From positions 744,001 to 808,000 of the forward strand of contig NZ_JAVDUI010000001.1 in NCBI RefSeq assembly GCF_031456275.1: 64,000 bases of DNA, given 5' to 3'. The notes below the pieces were generated by a model. The model was not told the origin of the DNA and ran no database searches. It saw only the letters and a program-made list of their open reading frames with translations. Positions within the stretch are counted from its first letter, which is position 1. The number at the start of each line of letters is the position of its first letter. A program made the position numbers and the translations under genes. Below, piece after piece: positions 57,598 to 64,000 of this stretch. The DNA is from Falsarthrobacter nasiphocae (GTDB taxonomy: Bacteria > Actinomycetota > Actinomycetes > Actinomycetales > Micrococcaceae).

Positions 57598-58571
57598 GAC
57601 GCGCTGGTGCTTCGGCGCCGGGACACCTCGTACAGGGAGATGCCGACGGCCATCGACGCGTTGAGGGACTCCATCGCCGAGTCGATGGGGATGGAGACGA
57701 TCTGGTCGCAGTTCTCGCGGACGAGCCGGGACAGCCCCTTGCCCTCGGAGCCCACCACGAGGACGACCGGCTCGGAGGCCAGTGCGAGCTCAGGGAGGGA
57801 GACGTCGCCGTCACCGTCGAGGCCCAGGACGAAGAACCCGCGCTTCTGCGCATGCTTGAGCGTCTGGTTGAGGTTCGAGGCCTTCGCGACGGGGACGCGC
57901 ACGGCGGCGCCCGCGGAGGTCTTCCACGCTGTCGCCGTCACGCCTGCTGAGCGGCGCTCCGGGACGATGACCGCGTGTCCCGCGAACGCCGAGACGGAGC
58001 GGATGATGGCGCCGAGGTTGCGCGGGTCCGTGATGCCGTCGAGCGCGACGACGAGCGGGGCCTGAGGGATGTACCCCTTGGCCCACTGGTCCGCGAGGGA
58101 GTCGAGGGTCTCCACTGCATCGGAGTACTCGTACGGCGGGATGACGAGCGCGAGCCCCTGGTGGACCGCGCCGTCTGTGAGCCGATCCAGCTCCTGCCGG
58201 CTCGCCTCAAGCAGCGCGATGCCCTGCTCCGCGGAGAGCTTGAGGGCCTCTTTGACGCGGTCGTCCATCTCGATGCGCGTGGCCACGTAGAGCGTCTTCG
58301 CGGGGATCCCGGCGCGCAGGGCCTCCACAACGGAGTTGCGGCCGGCGACGGTCTCGTTGGTCGGCTTGTCGCGCCGCGAGCGCTGCGGGGCCCGCTTGGC
58401 TGCGCTGCGCTCCGCCAAGACCTTGGCCTTGTGCGCCTTGTGGTAGACGCGGTCCTCCGCCTTGGGCGTGGGACCCCGGCCCTCGAGCGCTTTGCGCCCG
58501 TGACCGCCTGTACCGACCTGGGGGCCCTTCTTCGGAGTCTTCCGCTGAGCGCCCGGACGCTGACCTGCCAT
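57594..58571 (-). CDS. rlmB: 23S rRNA (guanosine-2'-O-)-methyltransferase RlmB
   Basis: The 325-residue SpoU-type enzyme has a basic N-terminal extension of about 75 residues, an L30e-like substrate-binding domain, and the knotted methyltransferase domain (L-D-G-I-T-D-P-R-N-L-G-A-I-I-R, G-S-E-G-K-G-L, I-P-I-D-S-A-M-E-S-L-N-A-S). It methylates a G in 23S rRNA domain V. It follows cysS by 108 bases in the usual actinobacterial order. Confidence 0.95.
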   Translation of the reverse strand: MAGQRPGAQRKTPKKGPQVGTGGHGRKALEGRGPTPKAEDRVYHKAHKAKVLAERSAAKRAPQRSRRDKPTNETVAGRNSVVEALRAGIPAKTLYVATRIEMDDRVKEALKLSAEQGIALLEASRQELDRLTDGAVHQGLALVIPPYEYSDAVETLDSLADQWAKGYIPQAPLVVALDGITDPRNLGAIIRSVSAFAGHAVIVPERRSAGVTATAWKTSAGAAVRVPVAKASNLNQTLKHAQKRGFFVLGLDGDGDVSLPELALASEPVVLVVGSEGKGLSRLVRENCDQIVSIPIDSAMESLNASMAVGISLYEVSRRRSTSAS

Positions 58572-58679
58572 GAACTGCTGCCTTCTGTTGGAGGCGCCTG
58601 ACGCCGACGACGGTTCGTCGCCCGGGCGGCACCCGTTGTCTCTCGTGAGTGCCAGTCTACGGGCCGGGCCCGCCGCGGG

Positions 58680-60125
58680 TCAGGCCCGCAGGGACCAGCT
58701 GCTGCCCTCCGCGCCGTCTTCCACGACGACGGAGGCCGCCGCGAGAACGTCCCGAAGGCGGTCCGCCTCGGCCCAGTCCTTGCGCTCCCGGGCCGCGCGG
58801 CGCTGGGCGATGACGTCCTCGACGAGTGCCGCGAGGGCCTCCGACTCCCGCGAGGCCGAGGCACCGGCGGCTGATCCGGCGTCGTCCAATCCGAGCACCC
58901 GCGTCATGGCGAGGACGGACGCGGCAAGGCGCTGGGCACCCTCCCTGTCCCCCGCCGCGAGCGCGATGTTGCCGTCCCGGACCGTCTCGTGGAGTGCCGC
59001 GAGGGCCTGGGGGGTGGAGAGGTCGTCGTCCATGGCGGCCGCGAACGCCTCGGGCACCTCTGCCCCGGGCTCCACGTCCCCCGCCTTGGCAAGGAACGCG
59101 TCCACGCGGGCCAGGGCCGTGGCAGCAGCCTCGACGGAGGACGGGGAGTCGGCCGTCGCGGGCCGGTAGTCCAGCACGGAGCGGTAGTGGGCGGCGAGGA
59201 ACGCGTACCGGACAGCGCGCGGTCCCACGGCCTCGATGAGCTCGCGGGGCGACACTGTGTTGCCAATGGACTTCGACATCTTCTCGCCGCCCATGGTGAC
59301 GAGCCCGTTGTGCATCCAGAACCGGGCGAAGTCGTCCCCGGCCGCGCGCGACTGTGCGAGCTCGTTCTCGTGGTGCGGGAAGCGCAGGTCCAGGCCTCCG
59401 CCGTGGATGTCGAACGTCTCCCCGAGGTAGCGCCCGGCCATCGCCGAGCACTCGAGGTGCCACCCGGGGCGGCCGGCGCCCCAGGGGCTCGGCCACGAGG
59501 CGCTCTCGGGCTCCCCGTCTTTGCGCCCCTTCCAGAGGGCGAAGTCCCGCGGGTCTCGCTTGCCGCGCGGGTCCGCGTCCGGGGCTTCCTGCATGTCCTC
59601 AACGGACTGGCGGGTGAGGGCCCCGTACTCGGGGAACGAACGGACGTCGAAGTAGACGTCTCCCGAGTCGTCGAGGGCCGGGTAGGCGTGCCCGGCGTCG
59701 ATGAGGCGCTGAATGAGCGCGTGCATCTCGGTGATGTGCCCCGTGGCGCGCGGCTCGTAGGTGGGGCGGCGGACGCCGAGGGCGTCGTAGGCCCGGGCGA
59801 ACGCCTGCTCGTACCGGTACGCGAGCGCCCACCACTCCTCGTCCGGCACCTGGCCGGGGGCGGGGTCGGTGACGCCGCGCGAGGCCTCGGACTTGGCGAG
59901 GATTTTGTCGTCGATGTCCGTGACGTTGCGGACCGTGGTCACGCGGTAGCCGCGGTACTCCAGCCAGCGCACCAGCGTGTCGAAGGCGACTGCGGAGCGC
60001 ACGTGCCCCGCGTGCGGCTCGCCCTGCACCGTGGCGCCGCAGTAGTAGACGCTGGCCTCCCCCGGGCGGACGGGGACGAAGTCCCGGATCTCACGGCTGG
60101 CGGAATCAAAGAATCGAAGGGTCAC
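58680..60125 (-). CDS. cysS: Cysteine-tRNA ligase
   Basis: The 481-residue class-I synthetase has the H-A-G-H version of the HIGH motif (38-41), zinc-ligand Cys29, W-H-L-E-C-S-A-M, and K-M-S-K-S (in G-E-K-M-S-K-S-I-G-N). It charges tRNA-Cys. The start is GTG, nine bases after the ispDF stop. It lies between ispDF and rlmB, as in many actinobacteria. Confidence 0.97.
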   Translation of the reverse strand: MTLRFFDSASREIRDFVPVRPGEASVYYCGATVQGEPHAGHVRSAVAFDTLVRWLEYRGYRVTTVRNVTDIDDKILAKSEASRGVTDPAPGQVPDEEWWALAYRYEQAFARAYDALGVRRPTYEPRATGHITEMHALIQRLIDAGHAYPALDDSGDVYFDVRSFPEYGALTRQSVEDMQEAPDADPRGKRDPRDFALWKGRKDGEPESASWPSPWGAGRPGWHLECSAMAGRYLGETFDIHGGGLDLRFPHHENELAQSRAAGDDFARFWMHNGLVTMGGEKMSKSIGNTVSPRELIEAVGPRAVRYAFLAAHYRSVLDYRPATADSPSSVEAAATALARVDAFLAKAGDVEPGAEVPEAFAAAMDDDLSTPQALAALHETVRDGNIALAAGDREGAQRLAASVLAMTRVLGLDDAGSAAGASASRESEALAALVEDVIAQRRAARERKDWAEADRLRDVLAAASVVVEDGAEGSSWSLRA

Positions 60126-60134
60126 CCTTCCAGC

Positions 60135-61529
60135 CTAGACGCTCGGCTCCCGCTCTGGCCGGGGCTGCCCGGCGGCGGGTGCCACGAGCGCCGAGGCCAC
60201 AGCCATGACGCCCTCCTTGCGGCCGAGGAAGCCGAGGTGGTCGGTCGTCGTCGCCGAGACCGTCACGGGCGCTCCCGCGATCTCGCTCAGCCTCCGCTGC
60301 GCCTCCTCCCGCCTGGGCGAGAAGACGGGCCCCTGAGCGACGAGCTGCACGGCGATGTTGCCGATGACGAACCCGGCCTCCCGCGTCAGCCGCGCCGCCT
60401 CGCCGAGGATGCGCTCCCCGCTGGCCCCCGCCATGTCCGGGCGGTCCACGCCGAACACCGAGCCGAGGTCCCCGATGCCGCTCGCCGAGAAGAGGGCATC
60501 CGCGCAGGCGTGCGCCACGACGTCCCCGTCCGAGTGGCCTTCCAGCGCCCGCTCCCCGGGCCAGTCGAGGCACGCAAGCCACAGGACGCGCCGCGGGTCG
60601 TCCGAGAAGCCGTGGACGTCGACGGCCACGCCCGTGCGGGGCATCGGGAAGGCGGGCTCTGGGAGCAGGGTCTGCGAGCCCTGGGGGCTCTGGGGCGTCA
60701 CCATGGCGGGACCTCCTGGGGTTGGAATGGACGACGACGGGCCTGCCGGCTCCTCCCTCGCCGCGAGAATGTGCTCCGCAAGGACGACGTCGAGGGGCCC
60801 GGTCACCTTGAGCCCGTCCGCGTGGCCGGGGACCAGGCGCACGTCGAGGCCGAGCGCCTCGAGGAGCATGGCGTCATCGGTGGCCTCGACGCCGCCGGGG
60901 CGGGAGTGGGCGAGGCGAAGGGCCTCCGTGCGGAAGCCCTGGGGAGTCTGGACGGCGCGGAGGCGGGACCGGGGCGGGGTCGAGGAGATGTGCGCCCCGT
61001 CGTCGGAGACGAGTTTGACCGTGTCCACGACGGGCACAGCGGGGATGGCGCCGTCCGCGCCGGCCCCGAGGGCCGCGAGAACGTCGGCGAAGACCGAGGG
61101 GGGAACCAGCGCCCGGGCGCAGTCATGCACGAGAACGCGCTCGGTCTCCACCGCAGCGAGGCCTGCGCGGACCGAGTCCGAGCGCTCCGCACCGCCGTCC
61201 ACCCAGCGGATCCGGCCGGCGGCCTCCGCGCCGAACGCGGACTCGACAGCCTCGCGAAGGCGCGGGTCAGCAGGCGGCTGGAGCACGACGATCTGCGCCA
61301 GCGGGAGCGCCTGCCCGACGCCGCGCAAGGCATGGACCGCAAGGGGCTCGCCCCTCAGCGGGGCGAGGGCCTTGGGCACCCCAGCACCGAGCCTCGTCCC
61401 CTGCCCGGCCGCGGCAAGGATGACGGTGACGCCCGCGCCGGCCGCGGCGTCAGGGCTCGGGTACGCCGAAGGCGCCGCACTGTCTGCGGCGCCTTCGGGC
61501 TGAAGTGCAGTCACATCGGGACGCTTCAC
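60135..61529 (-). CDS. ispDF: Bifunctional IspD/IspF of the non-mevalonate isoprenoid pathway
   Basis: The 464-residue product is a fusion. Residues about 33-262 are IspD (L-A-A-A-G-Q-G-T-R-L-G, D-G-G-A-E-R-S-D-S-V, V-H-D-C-A-R). It makes CDP-methylerythritol. Residues about 300-455 are IspF (V-D-V-H-G-F with metal-binding Asp and His, E-G-H-S-D-G-D-V-V-A-H). IspF forms the cyclic diphosphate. The linker of about 40 residues is Pro/Ser-rich. IspE, the enzyme between the two steps, is not in the window. The start is GTG with AGGA upstream. It follows carD by 15 bases. Confidence 0.95.
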   Translation of the reverse strand: MKRPDVTALQPEGAADSAAPSAYPSPDAAAGAGVTVILAAAGQGTRLGAGVPKALAPLRGEPLAVHALRGVGQALPLAQIVVLQPPADPRLREAVESAFGAEAAGRIRWVDGGAERSDSVRAGLAAVETERVLVHDCARALVPPSVFADVLAALGAGADGAIPAVPVVDTVKLVSDDGAHISSTPPRSRLRAVQTPQGFRTEALRLAHSRPGGVEATDDAMLLEALGLDVRLVPGHADGLKVTGPLDVVLAEHILAAREEPAGPSSSIPTPGGPAMVTPQSPQGSQTLLPEPAFPMPRTGVAVDVHGFSDDPRRVLWLACLDWPGERALEGHSDGDVVAHACADALFSASGIGDLGSVFGVDRPDMAGASGERILGEAARLTREAGFVIGNIAVQLVAQGPVFSPRREEAQRRLSEIAGAPVTVSATTTDHLGFLGRKEGVMAVASALVAPAAGQPRPEREPSV

Positions 61530-61544
61530 TGGGTGTGTCCTGGG

Positions 61545-62027
61545 CTAGGAGGCGAGGACCTCGTCGAGGACGGTCGCCGCCTGCTCCTCATCCGTCTTCT
61601 CCGCGAGCGCGAGCTCGGAGATGAGGATCTGGCGGGCCTTGGAGAGCATCCGCTTCTCGCCGGCGGAGAGGCCGCGGTCGTTGTCGCGGCGCCACAGGTC
61701 GCGGACGACCTCGGCGACCTTGATGACATCGCCAGAGGCGAGCTTCTCCAGGTTGGCCTTGTAGCGCCGGGACCAGTTCGTGGGCTCTTCGACGAGCTCG
61801 GCCCGGAGGACGTCGAACACGTGCTCGAGGCCTTCCTTGCCCACGACATCGCGGACGCCGACCATGTCCACGTTCTCAGCGGGGACTTCAATCGTGAGGT
61901 CTCCCTGCGCGACTCGGAGCCGGAGGTACATCCTCTCCTCACCCTTGATGACCCGCGTCTTGATCTCTTCGATCGTTGCGGCTCCATGATGGGGGTAAAC
62001 GACTGTCTCGCCAACCTCAAAAATCAT
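61545..62027 (-). CDS. carD: CarD family transcriptional regulator
   Basis: The 160-residue product begins [17 protein letters not shown], followed by the RNA-polymerase-interaction domain and a helical DNA-binding C-terminal part with L-W-R-R-D (a Trp that wedges open promoters). CarD stabilises open complexes at many promoters, notably rRNA. The ATG at 62027 is preferred to one 12 codons earlier because of fit to the family and GGGG upstream. It heads the carD-ispDF-cysS-rlmB-RNase-barstar row. Confidence 0.96.
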   Translation of the reverse strand: MIFEVGETVVYPHHGAATIEEIKTRVIKGEERMYLRLRVAQGDLTIEVPAENVDMVGVRDVVGKEGLEHVFDVLRAELVEEPTNWSRRYKANLEKLASGDVIKVAEVVRDLWRRDNDRGLSAGEKRMLSKARQILISELALAEKTDEEQAATVLDEVLAS

Positions 62028-62269
62028 GTGGATATTCCCCTTTCGCGACCTCCACTTTAGCATGGCGGCGCGGTTGTGGGGCCTGGCGCTTTACTTTCGA
62101 GATCCCCTCGCGATACGTTCGGAGACTGACTTCTCCCTCCCCTCGGGCCTCCCTGTGCCGCCCCCTTCCCTCCCTCGCGCAGGTGAGCGGGTATCCTGAG
62201 ATCACGACGCCGTCCGCCTTGCGCCTCGTCGGCCGCAGACACACCGCCACGCCTTCAGGAGTATTGAGA

Positions 62270-62821
62270 GTGACCAACCTTCGAGCCATCCGCGCCCGCC
62301 GCACCGCCGCGGCCGTTATCCTCGCCGCTTCGCTCGCCGGGGCCACAGGCTGCAGCGCGATCAACGAGCAGGCCACCACCAAGACGTACAACCCCTCGGA
62401 TGGCGTCTCCGCGTCCCTGCACGCCCCCTCCTCCGACGTCCAGATGCGCAACATGCTCATCGTCACCAACGCCAAGGACAAGCCGGGCCGCCTCCTCGGC
62501 ACGCTCGTCAACACGGGGTCTTCCCCCGTGACGGTCCAGTTCACGGTCGGCTCGACCAAGGTCGCGAAGCCCATCACGGTCCCCGCCGGCGCCAAGAACA
62601 CGGTCTCTCTCGAAGACAAGGGCAACGAGGTCGAGATCGCCAGCACGCCCAAGACGCCTGGCGAGAATGTCAGCGTGACCGCCACGGCCGGGGGCAAGTC
62701 CGCGGAGTTCTCAGCACCCGTTCTGGACGGCACGCTGGAGCAGTACCGCGCGTTCATCCCGGGCGGCTACACCCCGGCGCCCAAGGAGACCACGGCCCCC
62801 TCCAAGAGCTCCGGTCACTAG
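62270..62821 (+). CDS. Lipoprotein of unknown function
   Basis: The 183-residue product has a lipoprotein signal (basic start R-A-R-R, hydrophobic A/V/I/L, lipobox G-A-T-G-C with Cys28). A soluble domain of about 150 residues follows, with a beta-sandwich-like pattern (V-T-V-Q-F-T-V-G, I-T-V-P-A-G-A-K-N-T-V). It ends in a Thr/Ser/Pro tail. The GTG at 62270 has AGGAG eight bases upstream. It is divergent from carD and convergent with the response-regulator gene. Similar lipoproteins occur near senX3-regX3/carD in related genomes, without known function. Confidence 0.8.
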   Translation: MTNLRAIRARRTAAAVILAASLAGATGCSAINEQATTKTYNPSDGVSASLHAPSSDVQMRNMLIVTNAKDKPGRLLGTLVNTGSSPVTVQFTVGSTKVAKPITVPAGAKNTVSLEDKGNEVEIASTPKTPGENVSVTATAGGKSAEFSAPVLDGTLEQYRAFIPGGYTPAPKETTAPSKSSGH

Positions 62822-62849
62822 CTCTCAACGGAGTCCGGCACCTCGCCCG

Positions 62850-62904
62850 GCTCCAGACGCAGGAAGGGCCCCGCCACTGGCGGGGCCCTTCCTGCGTCTG
62901 GAGC
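62850..62904. terminator. Bidirectional terminator with 27-bp arms
   Basis: GCTCCAGACGC through CCGCCA pairs perfectly over 27 bases with TGGCGGGG through GCGTCTGGAGC around a single central C. It lies between two convergent genes and its right arm ends one base before the regulator stop codon. Confidence 0.85.
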
Positions 62905-62905
62905 T

Positions 62906-63586
62906 CTAAGACTCGAACTTGTACCCCAGCCCACGCACCGTCACGAGGTGCCGCGGGTTCGAGGGGTCGGGCTCGATCTTGCTGCGGAGGCGCTTGACAT
63001 GGACGTCGAGCGTCTTGGTGTCTCCCACGTAGTCGCTGCCCCAGACCCTGTCGATCAGCTGCCCCCGCGTCAGAACACGGCCCGTGTTGCGCAAGAGCAT
63101 CTCGAGGAGTTCGAACTCCTTGAGGGGCAGGGCCACCTGCTCTCCGTTGACGCTGACGACGTGGCGCTCCACGTCCATGGAGACCGGGCCTGCCGCGACG
63201 GTGCTCGTCACGAGGTCCTCGGGCTCAGCGTGGCGGCGGAGGACCGCCCTGATCCGAGCAACGAGCTCTCGCGAGCTGTACGGCTTGGTCACGTAGTCGT
63301 CGGCGCCGAGCTCGAGGCCCACGACCTTGTCGATCTCGGAGTCCTTGGCCGTGAGCATGATGATCGGCACGTTGGAGGTCTGACGGACGGCGCGGCAGAC
63401 CTCCGTTCCCGACATGCCGGGAAGCTGCAGGTCGAGGAGGATGAGGTCCGGCGTCCACCGCGAGAAGTCCACGAGGGCGGCATTGCCGTCGGCTGCGACA
63501 CGCGCCTCATACCCCTCCTTGCCCAGCAGGTAGGCAAGCGGATCGCTCAGAGATTCCTCGTCCTCGACGATGAGGATGCGCGTCAT
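62906..63586 (-). CDS. RegX3-like OmpR family response regulator
   Basis: The 226-residue product has a receiver with Asp52 (L-L-D-L-Q-L-P) and V-T-K-P-Y-S, and a winged helix ending V-R-G-L-G-Y-K-F. The closest pattern is RegX3, the phosphate-starvation regulator of actinobacteria, which also lies beside carD and a senX3 kinase in many genomes. Its start overlaps the kinase stop by four bases. Confidence 0.88.
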   Translation of the reverse strand: MTRILIVEDEESLSDPLAYLLGKEGYEARVAADGNAALVDFSRWTPDLILLDLQLPGMSGTEVCRAVRQTSNVPIIMLTAKDSEIDKVVGLELGADDYVTKPYSSRELVARIRAVLRRHAEPEDLVTSTVAAGPVSMDVERHVVSVNGEQVALPLKEFELLEMLLRNTGRVLTRGQLIDRVWGSDYVGDTKTLDVHVKRLRSKIEPDPSNPRHLVTVRGLGYKFES

Positions 63587-64000
63587 GGCATTTCCCTTTC
63601 ATTCTCATCGGCAACCGCCGACTCGTCCATTTGCGGCAGCCGGACAGTGAACGTCGAGCCCTGCCCCTCGTGGGACCAGACCGTGACGTCACCGCCGTGG
63701 TTCGTGAAGACATGCTTGACAATGCTGAGGCCCAGCCCCGTGCCGCCGGTCTGGCGGGAGCGGGCCGCGTCCACTCGGTAGAAGCGCTCAAAGATGCGCT
63801 CCTGGTCCTCCGGGGAGATGCCCGGGCCCTGGTCCGTGACGGAGACCGTGACGACGCCGTCGACGAGGCGCGCGCCGACGCCCACGGTGGTCCCTGCCGG
63901 CGAGTAGCGGATGGCATTGTCGATGAGGTTCCGCAGCCCCATGGTGATCTGCTCGGCGTCCGCGTGGACGTAGGCGCCGAGGGGCCGCCCGGCGCGGATG
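63583..64000 (-). CDS. SenX3-like sensor histidine kinase, C-terminal part (cut by window edge)
   Basis: 139 residues are visible, read to the last base of the window. They hold the HATPase domain: N-L-I-D-N-A-I-R-Y-S (N box), D-Q-G-P-G-I (G1) and G-G-T-G-L-G-L-S-I-V-K-H (G2), ending in an acidic tail. The kinase sits upstream of the RegX3-like regulator in the order senX3-regX3. The sensor part lies outside the window. Confidence 0.88.
   Translation of the reverse strand, partial: IRAGRPLGAYVHADAEQITMGLRNLIDNAIRYSPAGTTVGVGARLVDGVVTVSVTDQGPGISPEDQERIFERFYRVDAARSRQTGGTGLGLSIVKHVFTNHGGDVTVWSHEGQGSTFTVRLPQMDESAVADENEREMP

Noticed and set aside
58989-62060. A plus-strand open frame of about 1000 codons antisense to cysS, ispDF and carD
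   Set aside because: The minus-strand genes carry all catalytic motifs of their families, so the opposite frame is an artefact of GC-rich third positions.

Overview
The window is a stretch of a high-GC actinobacterial chromosome, most likely from the family Micrococcaceae (Arthrobacter/Rothia/Kocuria side). Support comes from the 16S rRNA, the strongly GC-biased third positions, and a set of typically actinobacterial genes: CarD, DtxR-type regulator, WXG100 protein, DUF3027, DUF3263, LytR_C protein, a FemX-like peptidoglycan bridge enzyme, and a HrcA/CIRCE-controlled groL without groES. Genus and species cannot be fixed by reading alone. Nearly all of the window is ordinary, densely packed core chromosome. 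I see no prophage, insertion sequence, CRISPR array or integrase.

Layout. 1-5.4 kb: the end of a Na+/solute symporter, an AT-rich gap leading into an orphan Tat-exported protein, a ferritin-like/VIT1 metal transporter, and a MarR-LOG operon. 5.6-15.2 kb: a SNF2 helicase, a repeat-rich gap, sucCD, pcrA/uvrD, an inositol-monophosphatase-family enzyme and a cysteine-free L36. 15.6-22.3 kb: an SPFH membrane protein, tRNA-Arg(CCT), a DUF6314-Nudix fusion, an ABC exporter, and a divergent three-gene amino-acid ABC importer. 22.3-28.2 kb: an HNH nuclease, a secreted NlpC/P60 protein behind a long leader holding a c-di-AMP (ydaO/yuaA) riboswitch, a DtxR regulator, serC, DUF3027 and a cold-shock protein. 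28.3-35.1 kb: a two-component system, WXG100, RNase HI with an NTF2-like tail, groL with two CIRCE operators, LytR_C and DUF3263. 35.2-43.3 kb: ung, thrE-like exporter, FemX-like enzyme, tRNA-Val(CAC), thioesterase, tRNA-Thr(TGT), a DsbA-like protein and a fused OtsA-OtsB. 43.5-50.6 kb: an MsmK/UgpC-type ATPase, then an overlapping cassette of anchored acidic protein, sensor kinase, response regulator, DASS anion permease and glycerate kinase. 50.7-56.6 kb: a complete 16S-23S-5S rRNA operon on the minus strand with promoter and terminator. 56.7-64 kb: the carD-ispDF-cysS-rlmB operon ending in a secreted guanyl-specific RNase and its barstar, a lipoprotein, and a RegX3/SenX3-like pair cut by the window edge.

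Points of most interest are the long c-di-AMP-riboswitch leader, a dispersed palindromic element present twice, the kinase-regulator-permease-glycerate kinase cassette with an unusual acidic partner protein, the coupling of a barnase/barstar-type toxin-antidote pair to rlmB, a CIRCE operator that contains the groL promoter -35 box, and a group of genes whose start codons lie 6-7 nt after a -10 box with no Shine-Dalgarno sequence, which suggests leaderless transcripts. Nothing here is a clear new multi-gene defence or mobile system.
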